64,000 nt of DNA, from positions 23,817,013 through 23,881,012 of the forward strand of contig JARWKL010000007.1 of the NCBI GenBank assembly GCA_029961685.1, given 5' to 3'. Numbering within the stretch: the first letter of the stretch is position 1; each line of letters begins with the position of its first letter. This DNA is from Aristolochia californica. Lineage: Eukaryota; Streptophyta; Magnoliopsida; Piperales; Aristolochiaceae. The translations under genes and the position numbers were made by a program. Under the pieces are notes generated by a model. It did no database searches. It saw nothing but the letters and a program-made list of their open reading frames with translations, and had not been told where the DNA came from. Of the stretch, positions 12,603 to 25,500 are shown in pieces.

Positions 12603-15600
12603 GTTCCTAGCATGCATATCCATTTTTAAAACATGTGTAGAAAAAATCTCCTTCATGTAAAATTCCAAGATATTAGTGTTGGACTAGAGGAGTTTCCCAA
12701 ACTTGGATAACAAAACTTTTGTGTTCATTTGTGGTGTGCGAATAAATTTTCTTTATTTACTTTTTTTATTTTTTTAAATATTTTCGTACATCAACTATAA
12801 AATTTTCGTTTTGTTTTGATCTATTTGCCATTTTTTGATTACGGTATGAAGGGAGAGCAAAAAACTCAAAGTTTTGCTTTAAGAAAAATGTGTGCATCTA
12901 AAACGGAAATGCACAATGCACAAATGTAGAGAAAGATAATTCCAAAGAGTGTCTATAATTTTTAGGGATTGTAAGCACTTTTTCTTTTTATATCTCAGGT
13001 TTTGCAATCGTCAGGAAAAGGGGGAGGCGGGGGATTTTTAATTGAGTGTTGACTCCCAATCCAAAAGTCATTTCTTACAAAAATATAGCCCGTTACGCAT
13101 GATAAATCACTTTACAATCATGTATGATTATTATGTCCGCTATTTGCAAATGGGCAAAATAATGGCATGTTTGACTCGGGTAAATATCCCACCGCAAGTT
13201 CATATGAGAATTTAATGAGCGTTTATTATTCTCTTTAAATGCTTTGCATCCATAGCTCATTTGAATCTTTAACATGTTTCTGACATGCATATCCATTTTT
13301 AAAACATGTGTAGAAGAAATCTTTTTCTTGTAAAATTCCAAGCTATTAGAGTTAGACTAGTGGAATTTCCCAAACTTGGATAACAAAACTTTTGTGTTCA
13401 CTTGTGTTGTGTGAATAAATTTTATTTATTTAAATTTGTTATTGTTTTAAAATTTTCCACTCATCAACTATAAAATTTTTATTTTGTTGTGATCTATTAG
13501 TTTTTTCTGTTTACGGGATGAAGGGAGAGCGAAAACTCAAAGTTCTGATTTATGAAAATAGTGTACATCTAAAATGGAAATGCACAATGCAGAAATGTAG
13601 AGAGAGATAATTCGAAAGACTGTCTGTAATTTTTAGGGACCGTAAGCACTTTTTCGTTTTTATATTTAAAGTTTTGCAATCATCGGGAAAAGGGGGAGGC
13701 GGGGGATTTTTAACTGTGTGTTGACTCCCAATCCAAAAGTCAATTCTTACAAAAATATAGTCCGTTAGGCACGATAAATCACTTTACAATCATATATGAT
13801 TGTAAGGTCAAATTTTTGAAAATGGGCAAAATAATGACTTGTTAGACTCGGGTAAATATCCCCCCGCACGTTCACTTGCGAATTTAATGAGCGTTTGTTA
13901 TTCTCTTTAAAAGCTTTGGATCCATAGGTCATTTTAATCTTTAACATGTTCCTAGCATGCATATCCATTTTTAAAACATGTGTAGAAAAAATCTCCTTCA
14001 TGTAAAATTCCCAGAAATTAGTGTTGGACTAGAGGAGTTTCCCAAACTTGGATAAAAAAAATTTTGTGTTCATTTCTGGTGTGCGAATAAATTTTCTTTA
14101 TTTACTTTTTTTATTTTTTTAAATATTTTCGTACATCAGCTATAAAATTTTCATTTTGTTGTGATCTATTTGCCTTTTTTTGATTAGGGGATGAAGGGAG
14201 AGCGAAAAACTCGAAGTTTTGATTTAAGAAAAATGTGTGCATCTAAAACAGAAATGCACAATGCACAAATGTAGAGAGAGATAATTCCAAAGAGTGTTTG
14301 TAATTTTTAGGGATTGTAAGCACTTTTTCGTTTTTATATCTCAGGTTTTGCAATCGTCGGGAAAAGGGGGAGGCGGGGGATTTTTAACTGAGTGTTGATT
14401 CCCAATCCAAAAGTCATTTCTTAAAAAAATAAAGCCCGTTACGTATGATAAATCAGTTTACAATCATATATGATTATTATGTCCGCTATTTGCAAATGGG
14501 CAAAATAATGGCAAGTTTGACTCGGGTAAATATTCCACTGCAAGTTCACTTGAGAATTTAATGAGCGTTTGTTATTCTCTTTCAATGCTTTGCTTCCATA
14601 GCTCATTTGCATCTTTAACATGTTTCAGACATGCATATCCATTTTTAAAACATGTGTAGAAGAAATCTCTTTCTTGTAAAATTCGAAGCTATTAGAGTTA
14701 GACTAGTGGAATTTCCCAACAAAACTTTTGTGTTCAGTTGTGTTGTGTGAATAAATTTTCTTTATTTAAATTTGTTATTGTTTTAAATTTTTCCATACAT
14801 CAACTATAAAATTTTTATTTTGTTGTGAGCTTTTTGCCTTTTTTGTTTTCGAGATGAATGGAGAGCGAAAACTCAAAGTTTTGATTTAAGAAAAAAGTGT
14901 ACATCTAAAATGGAAAAGCACAATGCACAAATGTAGAGAGAGATAATTCCGAAGAGTGTCTGTAATTTTTTGGGATTGTAAGCTCTTTTTAGTTTTTATA
15001 TCTCAGGTTTAGCAATCGTTGGGAAAAGGGGGAGGCGGAGGATTTTTAACTAAGTGTTGACTCCCAATCCAAAAGTGATTTCTTACAAAAATGTAGCCCG
15101 TTACGCATGATAAATCACTTTACAATCATCTATAATTGTTAGGTCAAATTTTTGCAAATGGGTAAAATAATGACTTGTTAGACTCGGGTAAATATCCCAC
15201 CGCACGTTCACTTGAGAATTTAATGAGCGTTTGTTATTCTCTTTAAAAGTTTATGATCCATAGGTTATTTGAATCTTTAACATGTTTCAAGCATGCATAT
15301 CCATTTTTAAAATATGTGTAGAAAAAATATCCTTCATGCAAAATTCCAAGATATTAGTGTTGGACTAATGGAGTTTCCCAAACTTGGAAAACAAAACTTT
15401 TGCGTTCATTTGTGGTGTGTGAATAAATTTTCTTTATTTACTTTTTTTAATGTTTTAAATTTTTTTTTGTTGTGATCTATTTGCTTTTTATGTTTACAGG
15501 ATGAAGGGAGAGGGAAAAACTCGAAGTTTTGATTTAAGAAAAATGTGTACATCTAAAACGGAATTGCACAATGCACAAATGTAGAGAGAGATAATTCCAA

Positions 15601-16552
15601 AGAGTGTCTATAATTTTTGAGGATTGTAAGCACTTTTTCGTTTTTATATCTAAGGTTTTGCTATCGTCGGGAAAAGTGGGAGGCGGGGCATTTTTAACTG
15701 AGTGTTGACTCCCAAACCAAAAGTCATTTCTTAAAAATATATAGCCCGTTATGCATGATAAATCACTTTACAATCATCTATGATTATTATGTGGGTTTTT
15801 TGTAAATGGGCAAAACAATGGCCTGTTTGACTTGGGTAAATATCCTACCGCAACTTCACTTGAGAATATAATGAGCATTTGTTATTCTCTTTAAAAGTTT
15901 TGCATCCATAGCTCATTTGCATCTTTAACATGTTTCAAACATGGGTATCCATTTTTAAAATATGTGTAGAAGAAATCTCTTTCTTGAAAAATTCCAAGCT
16001 ATTAGGGTTAAACTAGTGGAATTTCCCGAACTTGGATAACAAAACTTTTGTGTTCATTTGTGTTGTGTGAATAAATTTTTTTTATTTACTTTTGTTATTG
16101 TTTTTAATTTTTTCCATACATCAACTATAAAATTTTTATTTTGTCGTGAGCTTTTTGCCTTTTTTTGTTTTCGGGATGAAGGGAGAGCGAAAACTCAAAG
16201 TTTTGATTTAAGAAAAAAGTGTATATCTAAAATGGAAAATCACAATGCACAAATGTAGAGAGAGATAATTCCGAAGATTGTCAATAATTTTTAGGGATTG
16301 TAAGCTCTTTTTAGTTTTTATATCTCAGGTTTTACAATCGTCGGGAAAAGGGGGAGGCGGGGGATTTTAAACTGAGTGTTGACTCCCAATCCAAAAGTCA
16401 TTTCTTACAAAAATATAGCCCGTTACGCATGATAAATCACTTTGTAATTATCTATGATAGTTAGGTAAAATTTTTGAAAATGGGCAAAATAATGAGCGTT
16501 TGTTATTCCCTTTAAAAGCTTTAGATCCATAGGTCATTTGAATCTTTAACAT
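12603..16552 (-). repeat. B-A alternating dimer run in the left block
   Basis: Anchors alternate 13275 B, 13947 A, 14621 B, 15283 A, 15931 B, 16552 A, a dimer periodicity of about 1,345 bp. Unit 13947 is an A core next to C-like flank (GTTCCTAGCATGC). Near 15460 a ~25-bp deletion removes the CATACATCAACTATAAAA segment, and the last A is truncated at 16490. Confidence 0.8.
16490..16495 (-). other. Deletion scar between TAATGA repeats (~52 bp lost)
   Basis: Intact units read AATAATGACTTGTTAGAC, and about 53 bp later AATTTAATGAGCG. Here AATAATGAGCG joins the two directly, leaving a single TAATGA at the junction. Local unit spacing (15931 to 16552) is 621 bp instead of 673, matching the loss. 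Confidence 0.85.
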
Positions 16553-18628
16553 GTTTCAAGCATGTATATCAATTTTTAAAACATGTGTAGAAAAAATCTC
16601 CTTCATGTAAAATTCAAAGCTATTAGGGTGGGTTTAATGGAATTTCCCAAACTTGGATAACAAAACTTTTGTGTTTATTTTGGGTGTGTGAAGAAATACT
16701 TTTTATTTACAATATTTATTGTTTTAAATTTTTTACAAACATCAACTATAACATTTTTATTTTATTATGATCTATTTGCCTTTTCTGTTTACGGGATGAA
16801 GGGAGAGCAAAAACCAAAAGTTCTGATTTACGAAAAAAGTGTACATCTCAAATGGAAATGCACAATGCATAAATGTAGAGAGAGATAATTCCAAAGAGTG
16901 TCTATAATTTTTAGGGACCGTAAGCACGTTTTCGTTTTTATTTCTAATGTTTTGAAATTGTCAGGAAAAGGGGGAGGCGGGCGATTTTTAACTGAGTGTT
17001 GACTTCCAATCCATAAGTCATTTCTTACAAAAATATAGACTATTATGCATGACAAATCACTTTACAATCATCTATGATTGTTAGGTCATCTTTTTGAAAA
17101 TGGGCAAAATAATGGTTTGTTTGAATCGGGCAAATATCCCACCGCACGTTCACTTGAGAATTTAATGAGCGTTTGTGATTCTCTTTAAAAGCTTTGGATC
17201 CATAGGTCATTTGAATCTTTAACATGTTTCTAGCATGCATATCCATTTTTAAAACATGTGTAGAAAAAATTTCCTTCATGTAAAATTCCAAGATATTAGT
17301 GTTGGACTAGTGGAGTTTCCCAAACTTGGATAACAAAACTTTTAAGTTCATTTGTGGTGTGTGAATAAATTTTCTTTATTTACTTTTTTTATTGTTTTAA
17401 ATTTTTTCCGTACATCAACTATAAAATTTTCAACTTGTTGTGATCTATTTGCCTTTTTTTTATTACGGGATGAAGGGAGAGCAAAAAACTCGAAGTTTTG
17501 ATTTAGGAAAAATGTGTACATCTAAGACGGAAATGCACAATGCACAAATGTAGAGAGAGATAATTGCAAAGAGTGTCTGTAATTTTTAGGGAATGTAAGC
17601 ACTTTTTCATTTTTATATCTCAGGTTTTGCAATCGTCGGGAAAAGGGGGAGGCGGGGGATTTTTAGCTGACATTTCTTACAAAAATATAGCCCGTTATGC
17701 ATGATAAATCACTTTACAATCATCTATGATTATTATGTCAGTTTTTTGCAAATGGGAAAAATAATGGCATGTTTGACTCGGGTAAATATCCAACCGCAAG
17801 TTCACTTGAGAATATAATCAGCGTCTGTTATTCTCTTTAAAAGCTTTGCATCCATAGCACATTTGCATCTTTAACATGTTTCAAACATGCGTATCCATTT
17901 TTAAAACATGTGTAGAAGAAATCTCCTTCTTGAAATATTCCAAGCTATAAGGGTTAAACTAGTGGAATTTCCCAAACTTGGATAACAAAACTTTTGTGTT
18001 CATTTGTGTTGTGTGAATAAATTTTCTAAATTTACATTTGTTATTGTTTTAAAATTTTTCCATACATCAACTATAAAATTTTTATTTTGTTGTGAGCTTT
18101 TTGCCTTTTATGTTTTCGGGATGAAGGGAGAGCGAAAACTCAAAGTTTTGATTTAAGAAAAAAGTGTACAGCTAAAATGAAAAAGCACAATGCACAAATG
18201 TAGAGAGAGATAATTCCGAAGAGTGTCTGCAATTTTTAGCGATTGTAAGGTCTTTTTAGTTTTTATATATTAGGTTTTGCAATCGTCGGGAAAAGAGGGA
18301 GGCGGGGGATTTTTACTTGAGTGTTGACTCCCAATCAAAAAGTCATTTCTTACAAAAATATAGCCCGTTACGTATGATAAATCACTTTACAATCATCTAT
18401 GATTGTTAGCTCAAATTTATGAAAATGGGCAAAATAATGACATGTTAGACTCGGGTAAATATCCCACCGCACGTTCACTTGAGAATTTAATGAGCGTTTG
18501 TTATTCTCTTGAAAATCTTTGGATCCATAGTTTATTTGAATCTTTAACATGTTTCAAGCATGCAAATCCATTTTTAAAACATGTGTAGAAAAAATCTCCT
18601 TCATGTAAAATTCCAAGCAATTAGGGTT
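16553..18628 (-). repeat. C, B, A units up to junction 1
   Basis: Anchors are 17225 C, 17877 B and 18550 A, in trimer order. The 17225-17877 interval is 652 bp because about 23 bp (GTGTTGACTCCCAATCC and following bases) are missing near 17,670. About 78 bp beyond anchor 18550 the array switches strand. Confidence 0.85.
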
Positions 18629-18639
18629 ACAATCCCTAA
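18621..18639. other. Orientation junction 1 (reverse to forward)
   Basis: A reverse unit runs normally to TTAGGGTT (through 18628). The next bases, ACAATCCCTAAA, are the plus-strand form of a different part of the monomer. The result is TTAGGG (18621-18626), 7 nt, then CCCTAA (18634-18639), an inverted pair. Reverse units normally continue TTAGGGTTGG or TTAGGGTTAA, and forward units are normally preceded by GCTT, so the join has 2-3 bp of microhomology (TT or TTA). Confidence 0.9.
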
Positions 18640-19644
18640 AAATTACAAACACTCTTTGGAATTATTTCTCTCTACATTTTTACATTGTGCATTTCCGTTT
18701 TAGATGTACACATTTTTCTTAAATCAAAACTTCGATTTTTTCGTTCTCCCTTCATCCCGTGAACAAAAAAGGCAAATAGATCACAACAAAATGAAAATTT
18801 TATAGTTGATGCATGAAAAAAATTTAAAACAATAAAAAAGTAAATAAAGAAAATTTATTCACACCCAACAAATGAACACAAAAGTTTTGTTATCCAAGTT
18901 TCGGAAATTCCACTCGTCCAACACTAATATCTTGAAATTTTACATGAAGGAGATTTTTTCTACACATGTTTTAAAAATGGATTTGCATGCCAGAAACATG
19001 TTAAAGATTCAAATGACCTATGGATCCAAAGCTTTTAAAGAGAATAACAAATGCTCATTAAATTCTCTAGTGAACGTGCGATGGGATATTTGCCCATTTT
19101 CAAAAAGTTGACCTAACAATCATAGTTTATTGTAAAGTGATTTGTCATGAGTAACGGGCTATATTTTTGTAAGAAATGACTTATGGATTGGAAGTCAACA
19201 CTCAGTTAAAAATCGCCTGCCTCCCCCTATTCCCGACGATTGCAAAACCATAGATATAAAAACGAAAAAGTGCTTACAATCCCTAAAAATTACAAACACT
19301 CTTTAGAATTATCTCTCTCTAGATTTGTGCGTTATGTATTTCCATTATAGATGTACACTTTTTTCTTAAATCAGAACTTTGAGTTTTCACTATCCCTTCG
19401 TCCCGTAAACAGAGAAAGGCAAATAGATCACAACAAAATAAAAATTTTATAGTTGATGTGTGAAAATTTTTAAAAAAAATAACTAATGTAAATAAAAATA
19501 TTTATTCACACACCACAAATGAACACAAATGTTTAGTTATCCATGTTTGGGAAATTCTATTTGTCCAACCCTAATAGCAAGGAATTTTACATGAAGGAGA
19601 TTTTTTCCACACATGTTTTAAAAATGGATATGCATGCTTGAAAC
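18629..19644 (+). repeat. Partial unit and first C unit of central block
   Basis: The block opens mid-monomer at ACAATCCCTAAA with a B-like tail, followed by a C unit at anchor 18998. The C unit is 647 bp, and its core is shortened: TTTGCCC runs directly into CATTTTC, dropping the segment that normally encodes GAGTCAAACAAGCC. Confidence 0.85.
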
Positions 19645-22050
19645 ATGTTAAAGATTCAAATGACCTACGGATCCAAAGCTTTTAAAGAGAGTAACAAACG
19701 CTCATTAAATTCTCAAGTGAATGTGTGGTGGATATTTACCCGAATCTATCAAGTCATTATTTTGCCCATTTTCAAAAATTTGACCTAACAATCATAGATG
19801 ATTGTAAAGTGATTTATCTTGCGTAATGAGCTATATTTTTGTATGAAATGACATATGGATTGCAATTCAACTCTCAGTTTAAAATCCTCCACCACCCATT
19901 TTTCTCGACGATTGCAAAACCATGAGATATAAAAACTAAAAAGAGCTTACAATCCATAAAAATTACAGACACTCTTCAGAATTATTTCTCTCTACATTTG
20001 TGCATTGTGCTTTTCCATTTTAGATGTACACTTTTTTATTAAATAAAACTTTGAGTTTTCGCTCTCCCTTCATCCCGAAAACAAAAAAGGCAAAAAGCTC
20101 ACAACAAAATAAAAATTTTATAGTTGATGTATGGAAAAAATTTAAAACAATAACAAATGCAAATAAAGAAAATTTATTCACACAACACAAATGAACTCAA
20201 AAGTTTTTTTATCCAAGTTTGTGAAATTCCACTAGTTTAACCCTAATATCATGGAATTTTCCAAGAAAAAGATTTCTTTTACACATGTTTTAAAAATGGA
20301 TAAGCATGTTTGAAACATGTTAAACATGCAAAAGAGCTATGGATGCAAAGCTTTTAAATAGAATAAAAAATGCACATTAAATTCTCAAGTGAACTTGCGG
20401 TGAGATATTTTCCCGAGTCAAACATGCCTTTACTTTTCCCATTCGCAAAAAGCTGACATAATAGTCATACATGATTGCAAAGTGATTTATCATGCGTAAC
20501 GGGCTAAATTTTTGTAAGAAATGACTTTTGGATTGGGAGTCGACACTAAGTTAAATATCCCCCGCCACCCCCTTTTCCCGACGATTGCAAAATCTGAGTT
20601 ATAAAAATGAAAAAGTGCTTACAATCCCTAAAAATTACAAACACTCTTCAAAATTATTTCTCTTTACATTTGTGCATTGTGCATTTCCGTTTTATATCTA
20701 CACATTTTTCTTAAATCAAAACTTTGAGTTTTTCCCTCTCCCTTCATCCTGTAAAAAAAAAAGGCAAATAGATCACAACAAAATAAAAATTTTATAGTTG
20801 ATGTACGAAAAAAAATAAAAAAAATAAAAAAGTAAATAAAGAAAATTTATTCACACACAACAAATGAACACAAAAGTTTTGTTATCAAGTTTGGGAAATT
20901 CCAATTGTCCAACACTAATATCTTGGAATTTGACATGAAGGAGACTTTTTCCACACATGTTTTAAATATGGATACACATGCTTGAAACATGTTAAAGATT
21001 CAAATGACCTATGGATCCAAAGCTTTTAGAGGGAATAACAAACGCTCATTAAATTCTCAAGTGTGCGGTGGGATATTTACCCGAATCTAACAAGTCATTA
21101 TTTTTCCCATTTTCAAAAATTTGACCTAACAATCATAGATGATTGTAAAGTGATTTATCTTGCGTAATGAGCTATATTTTTGTATGAAATGACATATGGA
21201 TTGCAATTCAACTCTCAATTTAAAATCCTCCACCACCCATTTTTCTCGACGGTTGCAAAACCATGAGATATAAAAACTAAAAAGAGCTTACAATCCATAA
21301 AAATTACAGACACTCTTCAGAATTATTTCTCTCTGCATTTGTGCATTGTGCTTTTCCATTTTAGATGTACATTTTTTTATTAAATAAAACTTTGAGTTTT
21401 CGCTCTCCCTTCATCCCGAAAACATAAAAGGCAAAAAGCTTACAACAAAACAAAAATTTTATAGTTGATGTATGGAAAAAATTTAAAACAATAACAAATG
21501 TAAATAAAGAAAATTTATTGACACAACACAAATGAACTCAAAAGTTTTGTTATCCAAGTTTGTGAAATTTCACTAGTTTAACCCTAATATCATGGAATTT
21601 TACAAGAAAAAGATTTCTTCTACACATGTTTTAAAAATGGATAAGCATGTTTGAAAAATTTTAAACATGCAAAAGAGCAATGGATGCAAAGCTTTTAAAA
21701 AGAATAACAAACGCACATTAAATTCTCAAGTGAACTTGCGGTGAGATATTTTCTCGAGTCAAACATGCCTTTATTTTTCCCATTCGCAAAAAGCTGACAT
21801 AATAGTCATACATGATTGCAAAGTGATTTATCATGTGCAACGGGCTAAATTTTTGTAAGAAATGACTTTTGGATTGGGAGTCGACACTAAGTTAAAAATC
21901 CCCCGCCACCCCCTTTTCCCGACGATTGCAAAATCTGAGTTATAAAAATGAAAAAGTGCTTACAATCCCTAAAAATTACAAACACTCTTCAAAATTATTT
22001 CTCTGTACATTTGTGCATTGTGTATTTCCGTTTTATATCTACACATTTTT
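19645..22050 (+). repeat. Recently duplicated A-B dimer
   Basis: Units are 19645 A, 20317 B, 20989 A and 21658 B. The two A-B pairs share variants not typical of other copies: ATCTTGCGTAATGAGC, TGTATGAAATGACATATGG, TTGCAAAACCATGAG, GGTGAGATATTTT, TAGTCATACATGATTGC, GAGTCGACACTAAG and AATCTGAGTTATAAAAATG. The offset is about 1,344 bp. Matching extends at least from about 19,735-20,715 to 21,079-22,050. Confidence 0.85.
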
Positions 22051-22565
22051 TTTAAATGAACGTGCGGTGGGATATTTACCCGAATCTAACAAGTCATTAT
22101 TTTTCCCATTTTCAAAAATTTGACCTAACAATCATAGATGATTGTAAAGTGATTTATCATGCTTAACGGGCGATATTTTTGTATGAAATGACTTATGGAT
22201 TGGAAGTCAACACTCAGTAAAAAATTGCACGCCTCCCCCTTTTCCCGATGATTGCAAAATCGGAGAAACAAAAATGAAAAAGTGCTTACAATCCCTAAAA
22301 ATTACAGACAGTCTTTGGAATTATTTCTCTCTACATTTGTGCATTGTCCATTTCCGTTTTAGATGTACACATTTGCACTCGCATCATCCCGTAAACAAAA
22401 AAGGCAAATAGATCACAACAAAATGAAAATTTTATAGTTGATATATGAAAAATATTTGTTATCCAAGTTTAGGAAATTCCATTTGTCCAACCCTAATAGC
22501 TTGGAATTTTACATGAAGGAGATTTTTTCACACATGTTTTAAAAATAGATATGCATGCTTGAAAG
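22051..22565 (+). repeat. Scrambled, multiply deleted monomer
   Basis: Three deletions lie within 450 bp. Near 22,055 a B tail (CACATTTTTTTTAAAT) joins an A core (GAACGTGCGG), losing the anchor. Near 22,374 CACATTTGCACTCGCATC has lost the CTTAAATCAAAACTTTGAG part. Near 22,455 GAAAAATATTTGTTATCC has lost about 65 bp. Together 437 bp are missing between anchors 21658 and 22566. Confidence 0.85.
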
Positions 22566-25500
22566 ATGTTAAAGATTCAAATGACCTATGGATCCAAAGC
22601 TTTTAAAGGGAATAACAAACGCTCATTGAATTCTCAAGTGAACGTGCGTTGGGATATTTACCCGAATCTAACTAGTCATTATTTTGCCCATTTTCAAAAA
22701 TTTGACCTAACAATCATAGTTGATTGTAAAGTGATTTATCATGCGTAACGGGCTATATTTTTTTATGAAATGACTTATGGATTGCAATTCAACACTCAGT
22801 TAAAAATCTTCCGCCACCCAAATTTCCCGATGATTGCAAAACCTGAGATATAAAATCTAAAAAGAGCTTACAATCCCTAAAAATTACAAACACTCTTCAG
22901 AATTATCTCTCTCTACATTTGTGCATTGTGCTTTCCCATTTTAGATGCACACTTTTTTCTGAAATCAAAACTTTGAGTTTTTACTCTCCCTTCATTCCGA
23001 AAACAAAAAAGGCAAAAAGCACACAAAAAAACAAAATTTTTATAGTTGATGTATGCAAAAAATTTAAAACAATAACAAATGCAAATAAAGAAAATTTTTT
23101 CACACAACACAAATGAACACAAAAGTTTTGTTATCCAAGTTTGTGAAATTCCACTAGTTTAACCCTAATAGCTTGGAATTCTACAAGAAAGAGATTTCTT
23201 CTACACATGTTTTAAAAATGAATATGCATGTTTGAAACCAGTGAAAGAGGAAAATGAGCTACGGATTCAAAGCTTTTAAAAAGAATAACAAACGCTTAAT
23301 AAATTCTCAAGTGAACTTTTGGTGAGATATTTTCCCGAGTCAAACATGCCATTATTTTGCCCATTTGCAAAAAGCTGACATAATAATCATAGATGATTGT
23401 AAAGTAATTTATCATGCGTAACGGGCTATATTTTTGTAAGAAATGACTTATGGATTGGAAGTCAACACTCAGTTAAAAATCGCCCGCCTTCCCCTTTTCT
23501 CGACGATTACAAAACCTCAGATATAAAAACTAAAATATGCTTACAATCCCTTTAAATTACAGACACTCTTGGAATTATCTCTCTCTACATTTGTGCATTG
23601 TGCATTTCTATTTTAGATGTACACTTTTTTCTTAAATCAGAACTTTGAGTTTTCGCTCTCCCTTCATCCAGTAAACAGAAAAGGCAAATAGATCACAACA
23701 AAATAAAAATTTTGATGTTGATGTGTGGAAAAAATTTAAAACAATAACTAATGTAAATAAAAAATATTTATTCACATGCCACAAATGAACACAAAAGTTT
23801 TGTTATCCAAGTTTGGGAAATTCCATTAGTCCAGCCCTAATAGCTTGGAATTTTACATGAAGGAGATTTTTTCTACACATGTTTTAAAAATGGATATGCA
23901 TGCTTGAAACATGTTAAAGATTCAAATGACCTATGGATTCAAAGCTTTTAAAGAGATTAAAAAATACTCATTAAATTCTCAAGTGAACGTGCGGTGGGAT
24001 ATTTGCCCGAGTCAAACAAGCCTTTATTTTGCCCATTTTAAAAAAGTTGACCTAACAATCAAAGATGATTGTAAAGTGATTTGTCATGCATAACGGGCTA
24101 TATTTTTGTAAAAAAGGACTTATGGATTGGAAGTCAACACTCATTTAAAAATCGCTCGCCTCCCCCTTTTCCCGACGATTGCAAAATATTAGATATAAAA
24201 ACGGAAAAGTGCTTACGATCCCTAAAAATTACAGACACTCTTTGAAATTATCTCTCTCTACATTTGTGCATTGTGCATTTCCATTTTAGATGTACTCTTT
24301 TTTCTTAAATCAAAACTTTGAGTTTTGGCTCTCCCTTCATCCCGTAAACAGAAAAGGCAAATAGATCACAACAAAATAAAAATTTTATAGTTGATGTGTG
24401 GAAAAAATTTAAAAAGATAACTAATATAAATAAAAAATATTTATTCACACGCCACAAATGAACACAAAAGTTTTGTTATCCAAGTTTGGGAAATTCCATT
24501 AGTCCAACCCTAATAGCTTGGAATTTTGCAAGAAGGTGATTTTTTCTACACATGTTTTAAAAATGGATATGCATGCTTCAAACATGTTAAAGATTCAAAT
24601 GACCTATGGATCCAAAACTTTAAAAGAAAATAATAAACGGTCACTAAATTCGCAAGTGAACGTGCGGTGGGATGTTTAGCCGAGTCTAACAAGTCATTAT
24701 TTTCCCCATTTCAAAAAATTTGACCTAACAATCATAGATGATTGTAAAGTGATTTATCATGTATAACGGGCTATTTTTTTTAAGAAATGACTTTTGGATT
24801 GCAATTAAACACTCAGTTAAAAATCCTCCGCCACCCACTTTTCCCGACGATTGCAAAACTTGAGATATAAATACTAAAAAGAGCTTACAAGCCCTAAAAA
24901 TTATAGACACTCTTTGGAATTATCTCTCTCTACATTTCTGCATTTTGCTTTTCCATTTTAGATGTACACTTCTTTCTTAAATAAAAACTTTGAGTTTTCG
25001 CTCTCCCTCCATCCCGAAAACAAAAAAAGGCAAAAAACTCACAACAAAATAAAATTTTTATAGTTGATCTTTGGAAAAAAAATTAAAAAAATAACAAATG
25101 TAAATAAATAAAATTTTTCACACAACACAAATGAACACAAAAGTTTTGTTAACAAAGTTTGGGAAATTCCACTAGTTTAACCCTAATAGCTTGGAATTTT
25201 ACAAGAAAGAGATTTCTTCTACACATGTTTTAAAAATGGATATGCATGTTTAAAAGATGTTAAAGATGCAAATGAGCTATGGATGCAAAGATTTTAAAGA
25301 GAATAACAAACGCTCATTGAATTCTCAAGTGAACTTGCGGTGGGATATTTACCCAAGTCAACCAAACCATTATTTTGCCCATTTGCAAAAAGCTGACTTA
25401 ATAATCTCAGATGATTGTAAAGTGATTTATCATGCCTAACGGGCTATATTTTTGGAAGAAATGACTTTTGGATTGGGAGTCAACACTCAATTAAAAATCC

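Larger units (their letters stand above)
1..18628 (-). repeat. Left block, reverse-oriented monomers
   Basis: All 29 anchored units read on the minus strand. Anchors (last base of the complemented ATG) are 161, 833, 1503, 2166, 2840, 3512, 4185, 4847, 5519, 6191, 6864, 7890, 8563, 9239, 9913, 10586, 11257, 11930, 12602, 13275, 13947, 14621, 15283, 15931, 16552, 17225, 17877 and 18550. One further unit near 7.4 kb has lost its anchor. Spacing is 670-676 bp except where deletions are noted separately. The block ends abruptly at the first orientation junction. Confidence 0.95.

Noticed and set aside
16310..16345. CENP-B-box-like string (TTTTACAATCGTCGGGA; usually TTTTGCAATCGTCGGGA)
   Set aside because: The usual form matches only about 7 of the 9 core bases: TTCG reads TTTG and the central A is C. 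This copy has lost the G as well, and others have TTGG for CGGG. A chance resemblance is more likely.
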